Shown one piece after another: positions 32,852 through 42,175 of a stretch of 54,820 bases of DNA (within the stretch, counting starts at the first letter, position 1; each line of letters begins with the position of its first letter). The position numbers were made by a program, and so were the translations under genes. The stretch spans positions 1 to 54,820 of the forward strand of contig CAIWAO010000081.1 of the NCBI GenBank assembly GCA_903910745.1, given 5' to 3'. Under the pieces are notes generated by a model. The model was not told the DNA's origin. It worked only from the letters and a program-made list of their open reading frames with translations, and made no database searches. This DNA is from an uncultured Burkholderiales bacterium. GTDB lineage: Bacteria > Pseudomonadota > Gammaproteobacteria > Burkholderiales > Burkholderiaceae_C.

Positions 32852-34486
32852 ATGCGCGGACTAATGCAGGGCGATCATCTACTCATTTCATCCTTGATTG
32901 AGTTTGTTTCTAAGCACCACGGTGACTCTGAAATCATTTCCAGACGGGTGGAGGGTGATATCCATAGAAGTAATTGGCAAGAGGTGGCAAATCGCTCTAA
33001 ACAAGTTGCAATCGCGCTGGACAAATTAAATGTCCCAGCAAGCTCGAGAATTGGTACTTTGGCTTGGAATGGATACAGGCACCTAGAATTGTATTATGGT
33101 GTTAGTGGTAGCGAGCGAATATTACACACTTTAAATCCAAGGCTCCATCCAGACCAAATTGTTTGGATTATCAACCATGCTGAGGACACGGTACTGTGTT
33201 TTGACATGACATTTGTACCTATCATCAAATCGATCCACCAGCGATGTCCTACTGTTAAGCACTGGATTGCCCTTTGTGATGAATCCGCTTTGCCAACCGA
33301 TTCTGACTTACCAAAGTTATTGAGCTATGAAAGTTGGATCAAAGATCAATCAGTAGAGGATTACGTTTGGCCGGTTTTTGATGAGAACACGGCCTCGAGT
33401 ATGTGTTACACCAGCGGTACGACTGGCAATCCAAAAGCTGCGCTTTACAGCCACCGGTCAACCCTTCTTCATGCATACGCAATCGCTTTGCCCGATGTGA
33501 TGTGTGTTTCTGCCAAGGATGCAGTGTTGCCAGTGGTACCTATGTTTCACGTAAACGCCTGGGGATTGCCATATGGATGTGCAATCAGTGGTGCCAAAAT
33601 GGTTTTCCCTGGACCCGCATTAGACGGTAAATCCGTGTACGAATTAGTAGAGCAGGAGGGCGTTACTTTTGCAGCAGGCGTACCAACTGTTTGGCAGATG
33701 CTTTTGAACTATATGCGCCCATTGGGTCTTAAATTCTCAACGCTTCAAAGAACAGTCATTGGTGGCTCTGCATGCCCACCTGCAATGATTAACTCATTCA
33801 GAGATGATTATCAGGTTGAGGTTTTGCATGCTTGGGGCATGACTGAGATGAGTCCATTAGGGACTTTATCGAATTTAAAAAATAAGCACTTGAAACTTTC
33901 CGCCGAGGAACAATTAAAGTTCCGATTAAAGCAGGGACGATCCATCTTTGGAGTTGATCTTAAGATCATGGATGATTCGGGTAAGGAAGTAGCGCACGAC
34001 GGAGTTGCGTACGGTGATTTATACGTCAAGGGCCCTTGGGTTATTGAGAATTACTACAAAAATGATGGCCCATCCCCGCTGGTTAACGGTTGGTTCCCAA
34101 CTGGGGATGTAGCAACTATAGATCCCGATGGCTTTGTTCAAATTACAGACCGATCTAAAGACGTTATTAAGTCGGGAGGAGAGTGGATTAGCTCCATTGA
34201 TATCGAAAATATAGCGATGGGTCACCCAAGCGTGGTCATGGCTGCATGTATTGGAGTTAGACATCCTAAATGGGATGAGCGTCCGGTGGTGGTGGTTGTC
34301 ATCCGACCCGGAGAAAAAATTGAGAAGGCAGATTTATTAGCTTTTTATGAAGGAAAAATAGCAAAATGGCAAATTCCTGATGATGTTATTTTTGTCGATT
34401 CAATACCCCTTGGAGGTACTGGGAAGATGCTAAAAACAAAATTGCGAGAGCATTTAAAGGATTACAATTTGCCTGGGGTTGGTTAA
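32852..34486 (+). CDS. AMP-forming fatty-acyl-CoA ligase
   Basis: An adenylate-forming acyl-CoA synthetase (544 residues) with CYTSGTTGNPKAALYSH near 184, AWGMTEMSP near 326, TGDVATIDPDGFVQITDRSKDVIKSGGEWISS split across motifs near 415-440, and the catalytic lysine in GGTGKMLKT near 521. I set the start at the ATG at 32852 because AAGGA lies about 10 bases before it and the protein then begins MRGLMQGDHLLISSLIEF, the usual N-terminus of this subgroup. A GTG at 32789 would add 21 unsupported residues. It is first in a plus-strand run with a thioesterase, a GST-like protein and an SDR, so it probably activates a medium- or long-chain acid. Confidence 0.93.
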   Translation: MRGLMQGDHLLISSLIEFVSKHHGDSEIISRRVEGDIHRSNWQEVANRSKQVAIALDKLNVPASSRIGTLAWNGYRHLELYYGVSGSERILHTLNPRLHPDQIVWIINHAEDTVLCFDMTFVPIIKSIHQRCPTVKHWIALCDESALPTDSDLPKLLSYESWIKDQSVEDYVWPVFDENTASSMCYTSGTTGNPKAALYSHRSTLLHAYAIALPDVMCVSAKDAVLPVVPMFHVNAWGLPYGCAISGAKMVFPGPALDGKSVYELVEQEGVTFAAGVPTVWQMLLNYMRPLGLKFSTLQRTVIGGSACPPAMINSFRDDYQVEVLHAWGMTEMSPLGTLSNLKNKHLKLSAEEQLKFRLKQGRSIFGVDLKIMDDSGKEVAHDGVAYGDLYVKGPWVIENYYKNDGPSPLVNGWFPTGDVATIDPDGFVQITDRSKDVIKSGGEWISSIDIENIAMGHPSVVMAACIGVRHPKWDERPVVVVVIRPGEKIEKADLLAFYEGKIAKWQIPDDVIFVDSIPLGGTGKMLKTKLREHLKDYNLPGVG

Positions 34487-34586
34487 TGTTTATTACATTA
34501 GAAAATCACGTTAACCAATTGAAATTAAACAGTATTTAAATATTTTTTACCTGGCTTAGATCGTTTCCAAGTTAGGTATTCGTTTT

Positions 34587-35099
34587 ATGAATGAATCAAT
34601 CAAATCGGATGTAATTATCGACAAGCACGCAGAGCCAATCGATGAGTTAAACGGATTCGGAATTCTGATCCCTTTCGTAAAAGAGCTGGGGTTTGTTCTG
34701 GATTTTTATGATAGCGGTAAATCTCAAATTACTTATTCTCCAAAGCCCGAGCACTTGAATTCTTTCCAAGTCGCACATGGAGGAGCCGTAATGACGCTTA
34801 TGGATGTCAGTATGGCTACTGCCGCGAGAAGCGTGGATAAGTCACTCGGTATTGTCACAATTGAGATGAAAACTAGCTTCCTAAGACCTTCAACGGGGCA
34901 ACTCATTGCAAAGGGGGAGTTAATGCACAGGACCAGAACTACTGCGTTTGTTGAATCAAAAGTTTTAAATGAACTTGGTGAGCTTTGTGCTCATTCAACA
35001 GGTACTTTTCGCTACGTTCAAAGAAAACCAGCTGAAGTTAAAGAAACTATTCCTGATAAACCGCATTTCACCTCTGATGGCCCAATTGCTACTGATTAA
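34587..35099 (+). CDS. PaaI family thioesterase (hotdog fold)
   Basis: A 170-residue hotdog-fold acyl-CoA thioesterase. The helix and active-site segment SFQVAHGGAVMTLMDVSMATAA carries the HGG motif with the acidic Asp that follows. SLGIVTIEMKTSFLRPSTG and the C-terminal GELCAHSTGTFRYV complete the domain. It starts with an ATG 100 bases after the ligase and 41 bases before the GST-like gene. It would release or edit CoA esters made by the ligase next door; the exact substrate is unknown. Confidence 0.9.
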   Translation: MNESIKSDVIIDKHAEPIDELNGFGILIPFVKELGFVLDFYDSGKSQITYSPKPEHLNSFQVAHGGAVMTLMDVSMATAARSVDKSLGIVTIEMKTSFLRPSTGQLIAKGELMHRTRTTAFVESKVLNELGELCAHSTGTFRYVQRKPAEVKETIPDKPHFTSDGPIATD

Positions 35100-35140
35100 A
35101 TCAGTTCAAGATTTCTTAAATAACCCTAGGATATAAATTC

Positions 35141-36073
35141 ATGCAAGAATCTATTTTGTTACATCATTACCCGGTATCCCCATTTGCGGAAAAAATTCGT
35201 CGAATTTTAGGTTTTAAAAATCTCGCATGGAGTAGTGTTCAAATTCCAATGATCATGCCCAAGCCTGATTTAGTGGCTTTAACGGGTGGTCATAGGCGCA
35301 CACCTGTCATGCAAATTGGCGCAGACATATACTGCGATACGGCCCTGATCTCTGATATCTTGGAGCATTTGGCCCCGACACCTACTTTATACCCTGATCA
35401 CGAAAAGGGATTGACACGAATACTTGCTCAATGGGCGGACACAATCCTATTCCCTGTTGCTATGGCATATAACTTTCAACCCAAGGGGGCAGAGCATGTC
35501 TTCTCAAAAATGGGAGCTGAGGCAGCAAAAGCTTTCGGTGCAGATAGAAGCGCGATGCGAGGAGGAGCGCCCAGAATGTCCCCCCCAGAAGCCACTATTA
35601 CCTACAAAAGCTATCTCAGAAGGCTTTCAAGCATTTTAGATAACCAGCCTTTTCTTTGCGGCGATCAACCCAGTCTTGCAGATTTCTCAGCTTTTCACCC
35701 TATTTGGTTCACTATTAATAATGTGCCCCATTTGAGTCATATCTTAGATGCGACACCTGAAATCCTTAAATGGTACAAGAGGATATCAGCATTTGATTCA
35801 TCGACCAAGCTAGAAGTCACTTCCAGTGAAGCGTTAAAGATCAGCGCTAATGCTAAGCCGAAAGCACTTGTGGATGAAATTTTTGAAGATGTGCACGGGA
35901 TTGGCTTAGGTTCTCAGGTCATTATCCATGCGGAGAGCTTTGGTGTTGAGCCAACTCAAGGTAAACTTTTGGCGGCTACAAAAACACGCTTCACAATTGA
36001 GCAGACCGATCCCCGAGCAGGCACTGTAAATGTACATTTCCCGCGTAATGGGTTTATGTTGAAGCAGGCTTAA
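35141..36073 (+). CDS. Glutathione S-transferase-like protein with C-terminal extension
   Basis: Residues 1-80 form a thioredoxin-like GST N domain (LLHHYPVSPFAEKIRRILGF, then RRTPVMQIGADIYCDTALIS with the cis-Pro and D/S glutathione contacts). Residues about 90-215 form the helical C domain (LCGDQPSLADFSAFHPIWF with the N-capping motif). About 95 further residues (216-310) extend beyond a normal GST of about 200-220. They read as a small beta-rich domain (GIGLGSQVIIHAESFG, then GTVNVHFPRNGFML). The second residue group has SPF instead of a clear catalytic Ser/Tyr. Its place in the acyl-CoA cluster suggests a linked role, perhaps binding or detoxifying a product. Confidence 0.88.
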   Translation: MQESILLHHYPVSPFAEKIRRILGFKNLAWSSVQIPMIMPKPDLVALTGGHRRTPVMQIGADIYCDTALISDILEHLAPTPTLYPDHEKGLTRILAQWADTILFPVAMAYNFQPKGAEHVFSKMGAEAAKAFGADRSAMRGGAPRMSPPEATITYKSYLRRLSSILDNQPFLCGDQPSLADFSAFHPIWFTINNVPHLSHILDATPEILKWYKRISAFDSSTKLEVTSSEALKISANAKPKALVDEIFEDVHGIGLGSQVIIHAESFGVEPTQGKLLAATKTRFTIEQTDPRAGTVNVHFPRNGFMLKQA

Positions 36074-36127
36074 AATTAATTTTTTACAAAAAGTTAGTTT
36101 TCTTTTTGGATTTGTACAGGATTAGTT

Positions 36128-37078
36128 TTGATTAAAGAATTTAAAGATAAAACTGCACTAATTACGGGTGCGGCCTCTGGTTTGGGGTTGGAGTTTTCAA
36201 GGCGTGCTTTGGGTCTTGGTATGAATCTGATCATGATTGATATCAAAGATGATCAGCTACAGCAAGCCTCAATGGATATCAACCATGATGGGAACAGTTC
36301 ACCATCAAAAATAAAATGCTATTCGGTTGACGTCTCTAGTGCTTCTGAGATGCAGTCTTTGGCAGATCGTATTAGAGATCAGCACGATACTCCTTCACTT
36401 GTCATAAATAACGCTGGTGTTTCTGGAGGTGGTCTAGTTTGGGAAAATTCCGCAAAGGATTGGGAAAGGGTGTTAGGGGTTAATTTAATGGGGGTTATCA
36501 ACGGTGTAAGGTTATTTACCCCAATGATGCTTGAGGCCGCTAAAAGAGATCCAAACTGGACTGGTCACATCGTGAACACTGCAAGTATGGCTGGCCTATT
36601 AACTCCGCCAAATATGGGAATTTATAACGTCAGCAAACACGCCGTTGTTGCTTTAACTGAGACTCTTTATCAAGATTTAGCTCTTGTCAGTGATCAGGTC
36701 ACGGCCAGTGTTCTTTGTCCATACTTTGTTCCCACATCGATTAATCAAAGTTTTAATGAGACTCATAGTCGTAAAAGCCTTAACACCGATGAGAGCATCA
36801 ACTTGCTTGATGTAGCAACTACTTTTAGTCAAAAAATTGGTAAAGAAATGCTAGATAAAGCTGTAAATTCAGGTAAAGTCTCTGCAGCCGATGTAGCAAT
36901 CAAAGTTTTTGATGCAATTGTTCAAAATCAGTTCTATATTTTTAGTCATCCAAAGTCTTTAGGTAATGTGCAAGAGAGAATGCAAGCAATATTAGATAAT
37001 AAGCAACCCCCTAACCCTTTTTCTAAAAGACCCGAGATAGGGGAGGAACTTAAGGCCGCGCTGCGCTCAGCCACTTAA
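36128..37078 (+). CDS. Short-chain dehydrogenase/reductase
   Basis: A 316-residue classical SDR: cofactor loop TGAASGLGLEFSRR (about 14-27), NNAG near 97, the catalytic Ser in NTASMAG and Tyr/Lys in YNVSKHA (near 174-178). The acidic DIKD after beta-2 suggests NAD preference. A C-terminal extension past about residue 215 is longer than usual. The start is a TTG with AGG 7 bases before it; no ATG is available until residue 32, which would cut off the cofactor loop. It is the last of the ligase-thioesterase-GST-SDR run, 54 bases after the GST-like gene. Confidence 0.9.
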   Translation: MIKEFKDKTALITGAASGLGLEFSRRALGLGMNLIMIDIKDDQLQQASMDINHDGNSSPSKIKCYSVDVSSASEMQSLADRIRDQHDTPSLVINNAGVSGGGLVWENSAKDWERVLGVNLMGVINGVRLFTPMMLEAAKRDPNWTGHIVNTASMAGLLTPPNMGIYNVSKHAVVALTETLYQDLALVSDQVTASVLCPYFVPTSINQSFNETHSRKSLNTDESINLLDVATTFSQKIGKEMLDKAVNSGKVSAADVAIKVFDAIVQNQFYIFSHPKSLGNVQERMQAILDNKQPPNPFSKRPEIGEELKAALRSAT

Positions 37079-37209
37079 GTTCATTGCTATTAGTAATCTT
37101 TACACCCTAGCTGGTTTTCTGTTCTATTAATTTTTCCATTTCTGTAAATCCCCCATTTGTAAAACCAATTCCAATTTTATGTTGGTAAGTGAAACTTTTT
37201 TTTGAAATC

Positions 37210-39630
37210 ATGAATCTCCAAATTATTCAACAAATCTCTCAAGAGTTGTCAGTCAAATCTGATCAAGTTTTATCTGCAGTTACTCTTCTTGATCAAGGAT
37301 CTACAGTCCCTTTTATTGCTCGATACAGAAAAGAGGCGACAGGTGGCTTGGACGACATACAACTGCGGGAGTTGGAGATCAGGCTTGCCTATTTAAGGGA
37401 GCTGAGTGATCGCAAAGAAGCTATTTTAAAAAGTATCGATTCTCAGGGCAAATTAACACCCGAGCTTAATCTTCTAATCCAAAACGCAACTACAAAAGTC
37501 ATTCTTGAAGATCTATATCTTCCATTTAAACCCAAGCGCAGGACAAAGGGTCAAATAGCAAGGGAAGCGGGTCTTGAACCCTTGGCTGATCTATTATTTG
37601 CAAATCCAGCGATTGATCCATTATTGGAGGCTGAATCATTTTTACGACCTGTTGGCGATCCATTGGCCGTTGAAGGTGCTGATTTCACAACAGCTCAAAA
37701 AGTACTGGACGGCGTAAAGGATATTTTGTCCGAAAGATTCTCTGAAGATCCACAATTGGTTCAATCCCTCAGAGAATGGTTGTGGGAAAACGGGGTACTT
37801 AAAAGTACGCAGATAACACCAAAAGAGCCTATTGCTGACGCGTTTAAATTTCAAGACTATTTTGACTATTCTGAGCCTTTAACGCGTATTCCTTCTCACA
37901 GAATTTTGGCAGCCTTAAGAGGTCGAACGCTTGGGGTTTTATCCCTACAAATTGAAATTCCCGATGCAAATCAAGAAGATGAGGACGCACCCAAAGCATC
38001 TCAAACCTGGACTGAAGTTTTAGCACAGGGGAGAATTGGCGAACAAATCAAATGGAATCACAAGAACAGAAAGGGGGATGATTTCATTAAGAAATGTGTA
38101 AGCTGGACTTGGCGCGTAAAGCTTAGTTTATCAATTGAGCGTGATCTACTGACCCGGTTACGCGAGAATGCAGAACAAGTTGCAATAAAAGTATTTGCGG
38201 ATAATTTAAGAGATCTTTTACTTGCCGCTCCTGCGGGCAAACGAGTTGTTATGGGTCTTGACCCTGGAATTCGTACAGGGGTAAAAGTCGCTGTTGTAGA
38301 TGAAACTGGGAAACTTCTTGAGACAGCTACTATTTACCCCCATGAGCCCAGACGCGACTGGAATGGATCACTTCAAACACTTTTCAAACTTTGTACCTTA
38401 CATAATGTCAACCTGATTGCTATAGGAAACGGGACGGCTAGTCGTGAGACTGATCAACTGGCAGCAGAGTTGATAGAGTTTTTGAATGAACATCTTAAAA
38501 AACAAAACATTACTTTTAATTTGCAAAAAGTTGTTGTTAGTGAAGCAGGTGCCTCAGTTTACAGTGCCAGCGAATATGCCTCCAAAGAAATGCCAGACAT
38601 AGACGTCTCATTAAGAGGAGCCGCTAGTATTGCTAGGCGACTTCAAGATCCATTAGCAGAACTAGTTAAGATCACTCCAAAATCAATTGGCGTAGGACAG
38701 TATCAGCACGATGTCAATCCTGCCCAACTTGACAAAACCTTGGACGCGGTTGTCGAGGACTGTGTAAATGCAGTCGGAGTAGATTTAAACACTGCAAGTA
38801 CTCCACTTTTAGCTCGAGTATCTGGCTTATCCACTACAACCGCACAGTCTATTGTTCGTTGGCGTGAAAAAAATGGTGCTTTTAAAAACCGCAAGCAACT
38901 TCTTGATGTTACAGGTCTTGGCGCAAAAACCTTCGAACAAAGTGCGGGATTTCTTCGTATCCGAGACGGTGACAATCCCTTGGACGTCACTGGGGTTCAC
39001 CCAGAGAGTTACTCCATAGTAGAGCAGATTATTTTAAAAGCGGATTGTCCTGTTAACGAATTAATGGGACAACCAGATAAAATTAAGTCCTTAAAACCAG
39101 AGTTTTTTGTCAAAGAAGGGGTCGGTTTAATCACTGTTAAGGATATTTTTCAGGAATTAGAGAAAAAAGGAAGAGATCCGCGACCATCCTTTAAAGTTGC
39201 CAAATTAAATGACAATGTTAAAGACATTAAAGATCTTAAGGAAGGTATGGTTTTACAGGGTACCGTAAGTAATGTCGCAGCCTTTGGCGCTTTTGTTGAC
39301 CTTGGTGTTCACCAAGATGGACTTATCCATGTCAGTCAACTCAGTAACAAGTACATAACCGATGCTCGCGAAGTCGTTAAAACTGGTGACATCGTCGACG
39401 TTAAAGTTGTCTCAGTCGACGTTGCAAGATCTAGGATTGCTTTGACTATGAAACTGACAAGCGACTCCAGAGAAAATTCGTCAAATCTTACTGATAATCA
39501 CTTTCGTTCGCCTGGCAAGAGTTCACAAGGTTTTAGACAAAGCCACCATCAAGGTAACAGACCAACGGTCGAATCTTCAGGGTCTGCGATGCAACAAGCA
39601 TTCGCAAAATTACAGTCGCTTAAGAAATAG
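37210..39630 (+). CDS. tex: Tex family transcription accessory RNA-binding protein
   Basis: An 806-residue nucleic-acid-binding protein. N-terminal helical Tex domain (VPFIARYRKEATGGLDD), YqgF/RNase H-like domain with GLDPGIRTGVKVAV near 348, helix-hairpin-helix domain (TTTAQSIVRWREKNGAFKNR), and a C-terminal S1 domain (about 678-755; GTVSNVAAFGAFVDLGVHQD) followed by a basic disordered tail. The ATG at 37210 gives the usual start MNLQIIQQISQEL; a GTG at 37189 adds only seven odd residues. It lies 131 bases after the SDR and has probable independent expression. Confidence 0.95.
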   Translation: MNLQIIQQISQELSVKSDQVLSAVTLLDQGSTVPFIARYRKEATGGLDDIQLRELEIRLAYLRELSDRKEAILKSIDSQGKLTPELNLLIQNATTKVILEDLYLPFKPKRRTKGQIAREAGLEPLADLLFANPAIDPLLEAESFLRPVGDPLAVEGADFTTAQKVLDGVKDILSERFSEDPQLVQSLREWLWENGVLKSTQITPKEPIADAFKFQDYFDYSEPLTRIPSHRILAALRGRTLGVLSLQIEIPDANQEDEDAPKASQTWTEVLAQGRIGEQIKWNHKNRKGDDFIKKCVSWTWRVKLSLSIERDLLTRLRENAEQVAIKVFADNLRDLLLAAPAGKRVVMGLDPGIRTGVKVAVVDETGKLLETATIYPHEPRRDWNGSLQTLFKLCTLHNVNLIAIGNGTASRETDQLAAELIEFLNEHLKKQNITFNLQKVVVSEAGASVYSASEYASKEMPDIDVSLRGAASIARRLQDPLAELVKITPKSIGVGQYQHDVNPAQLDKTLDAVVEDCVNAVGVDLNTASTPLLARVSGLSTTTAQSIVRWREKNGAFKNRKQLLDVTGLGAKTFEQSAGFLRIRDGDNPLDVTGVHPESYSIVEQIILKADCPVNELMGQPDKIKSLKPEFFVKEGVGLITVKDIFQELEKKGRDPRPSFKVAKLNDNVKDIKDLKEGMVLQGTVSNVAAFGAFVDLGVHQDGLIHVSQLSNKYITDAREVVKTGDIVDVKVVSVDVARSRIALTMKLTSDSRENSSNLTDNHFRSPGKSSQGFRQSHHQGNRPTVESSGSAMQQAFAKLQSLKK

Positions 39631-39728
39631 GGTATTCTCCGAAATTGCCACCCATATTTAATACTTTATAAGTACAAAAATATTCCCTAATAGGCTCAAG
39701 ATTTCCTTGTTGATACCGAATCAGCAAG

Positions 39729-41687
39729 ATGCAGAAAAATTACCTACCTAGAATTTCATTAAACCCATTCACATTGCATCGGGTAATGGTGATTGGAGCA
39801 ATTTGCCTATTCCTTAATGCTTGCGGTGGAGGCGGGGGGGCTGGTGCTTGTGTTGCAAGTGTGGGTGTCTTAGGAACGAATGCTTGTGTAAATGCCTCAT
39901 CCTCCACTACCACAACCACTTTAGCTCAGCCAGGCTTGCAGGTTGGGACAAGCCTTCACTATACTGTTAACGAGAACCAAGTTCTAACGGATTTATTGAC
40001 TGCAGTCAATACAAACTCAGAGACTGTTACTTACAATTTAATCACTCAAAGCAGTATCTCTGGACCTAAATACGGAACACTTAAAATAACCAATCCCGCT
40101 ACAGGAGCTTTTACATATACACCCAATTCAAATTGGTACGGTTTAGATAAGTTCTCATTTAATATTACTACCGCTAGTCAAACTTCAAATACTGGGGTAG
40201 TCTATATCAATGTCGTACAACAATATATTGCCCCTGTTGCTACTTCACCTGCTTCAGTTCTAAACGTCACAGCGAGTGCATCTCTAACCGGCTCGTTAAC
40301 TGGTTATGTCACCAATGTTCAAGGTAACCCATTAATTTATAGTACCACCGTGCAGCCAGCGCATGGAGTAATTAATGTGAGCAGCAACGGAAACTTTTTG
40401 TACACACCTAATCCTGGATACATTGGGTCTGATGGATTTTCTTTTACGGTGTGGGACCAAACAGCTAATGTATATTCAAGTTCCACTTTGGTTTCATTGA
40501 ACATTACACCTGCTGTTGCTCCGACCATTACATGGAATTCACAAGGTATCGTTGGGATATTTAACGATATAACTGCTCCAAATATTTCAAATGTAAATGT
40601 TCAATTAAATGCAACTTGTAGCAGCGGTGGGGTTGTGAGTTTTCAAAAGGGAAACTTGCCATTGCCTCCGGGTTTGACACTGTCAAGCGCTGGAGTTTTG
40701 TCCGGATCCATTCCGCCTGCACCAGTGGGATTTACTCCAACCGTTTATGAAATAAGTGCGAGTGCAACATGCCCGGGGGCCAATCCGACCCTAAACGATA
40801 ATCCGATTGAATTGGTAGTAATGCCACCCAACATACTATATTTCACAAACACAGCTACTGCACCCACGCTTTTAACAACCCCCGCACTTGTTCAGTCGGG
40901 ATGTGGGGTTGCAGTTGCAGGAGCCACTACGATTCCAGGTATTACTTCTGGAACAAGCTGCACCAGTGCCAGTCTTTTTGCATCTGTTGTATCAACTCCA
41001 GTCACATCTAATGGGCTGACCACTGTGAATTACAAATGGACACCTCCTGGAACCGTTTTAAACACAATGATCCTAATAGTGGGTGGCGGTGGTGGTGGTG
41101 CAGGCGCTAGTTTGCCAATAGCCACAACCTGCACAACTACTCAGATTAATGGCTCTGGTGGTGGAGCAGGAGGTTACATATTCGTTCCAAACCAATCCTT
41201 ATCCTCAAGTAATCCAGTCACTATAGTTGTCGGTTCAGGTGGATTAGGTGGTTTACCAGGTGCCACCGGAGCCTCTGGGACCCAAGGCTCTAACGGTTCC
41301 CCCTCAGCCTTTGGGTTGCTATCAGCGCTAGGTGGAATCGGTGGAACTGGGCCCGGTGCTAGTGGTGGATCAGAGCCAGGTTCTAACGCAATTCCACCCT
41401 TTAATACGGTGGTAAATGCTGGTGGATCCGTAGTTATTGGATCCACTGAGGGCGGAGGAGGAGGCGCAGAAAGTAATGGTATGGAGCCTGCAGGGGGGCT
41501 GGGCGCACCAAATAATATTTCCGGTACCTACACAATCTATGCAAGTGGTGGAGCAGGTGGCTCATCTCTAAAAGCACCACCCCTACCTCCGGCTAGTTTT
41601 GGTAATGATGGTAACGGAGGGGTTGGCGGATGTGGAGGCTCTGCAGGTGTAGCAGGAGACCCAGGCGTTGTTGTCGTTAGGTTTTAA
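39729..41687 (+). CDS. Surface lipoprotein with cadherin-like repeats and glycine-rich C-terminus
   Basis: A 652-residue predicted outer-membrane lipoprotein. The signal peptide ends in the lipobox LNAC (modified Cys32), followed by Gly5, common in Burkholderiales lipoproteins. Two tandem cadherin-like/Big repeats follow (about 70-265), recognisable by the paired GxxTYTPNxxYxGxDxFSF motifs. Next comes an Ig-like or putative-Ig region (about 265-370). From about residue 440 the protein has a glycine-rich domain: WTPPGTVLNTMILIVGGGGG, GGAGGYIF, and a terminal DPGVVVVRF. Such glycine-rich domains occur in surface and phage-tail proteins. A small lipoprotein follows after 12 bases, so the two probably form an operon. 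Role unknown; adhesion or matrix attachment is plausible. Confidence 0.8.
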   Translation: MQKNYLPRISLNPFTLHRVMVIGAICLFLNACGGGGGAGACVASVGVLGTNACVNASSSTTTTTLAQPGLQVGTSLHYTVNENQVLTDLLTAVNTNSETVTYNLITQSSISGPKYGTLKITNPATGAFTYTPNSNWYGLDKFSFNITTASQTSNTGVVYINVVQQYIAPVATSPASVLNVTASASLTGSLTGYVTNVQGNPLIYSTTVQPAHGVINVSSNGNFLYTPNPGYIGSDGFSFTVWDQTANVYSSSTLVSLNITPAVAPTITWNSQGIVGIFNDITAPNISNVNVQLNATCSSGGVVSFQKGNLPLPPGLTLSSAGVLSGSIPPAPVGFTPTVYEISASATCPGANPTLNDNPIELVVMPPNILYFTNTATAPTLLTTPALVQSGCGVAVAGATTIPGITSGTSCTSASLFASVVSTPVTSNGLTTVNYKWTPPGTVLNTMILIVGGGGGGAGASLPIATTCTTTQINGSGGGAGGYIFVPNQSLSSSNPVTIVVGSGGLGGLPGATGASGTQGSNGSPSAFGLLSALGGIGGTGPGASGGSEPGSNAIPPFNTVVNAGGSVVIGSTEGGGGGAESNGMEPAGGLGAPNNISGTYTIYASGGAGGSSLKAPPLPPASFGNDGNGGVGGCGGSAGVAGDPGVVVVRF

Positions 41688-41699
41688 AGGGTTAAGTTC

Positions 41700-42161
41700 A
41701 TGTATTTTCATCATCTTAGAGCTAAGCTAAAAGCGAACACGATTGCCAAAAGATTATTTTTATCGACTAGTATGCTGCTAGGTGGTTGTGCTAGTATTTT
41801 GAGCGGTCTTTATCAAGATGTTCATGTGACGACTTATTGTGATTCGCAGCGTGTAGAGGCCTCGTGTCATGTAAGCAATGAAAACGGTGAATGGTTACTT
41901 CAATCACCCGGATCGGTCAAAGTTCAAAAGGGGTTCGGCGATCTAGTGGTTTTTTGTAGGAGCAATTATTTCGAGCCCCATATGATGAGAATTTCATCAT
42001 CTTCCAACGTTAGTAGTTTTGGAAATATTATCCTGGGAGCAGGTGCAGGAGCACTTGTTGACGTTAATAATGGTGCAGGATTTGACTATCCGCAGGACAT
42101 AAGATTTACTGTGAAGTCATGTACAAAATCAATATCTTCAACGGACTATGCGACAGAATAA
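41700..42161 (+). CDS. Small lipoprotein of unknown function
   Basis: A 153-residue predicted lipoprotein. Basic N-terminus, hydrophobic core, lipobox LGGC at about residue 30 and then ASILSGLYQDVHVTTYC. The mature part has four further cysteines, a PEGA-like beta pattern (CHVSNENGEWLLQSPGSVKV, then LVVFCRSNYFE) and a GNIILGAGAGALVDVNNGAGFDYP stretch split by glycines, as in a widespread family of uncharacterised proteobacterial lipoproteins. The ATG has AAAGGG about 8 bases upstream. It lies 12 bases after the larger lipoprotein gene, pointing to joint function at the outer membrane. Confidence 0.8.
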   Translation: MYFHHLRAKLKANTIAKRLFLSTSMLLGGCASILSGLYQDVHVTTYCDSQRVEASCHVSNENGEWLLQSPGSVKVQKGFGDLVVFCRSNYFEPHMMRISSSSNVSSFGNIILGAGAGALVDVNNGAGFDYPQDIRFTVKSCTKSISSTDYATE

Positions 42162-42175
42162 GAATAGTTATGATG

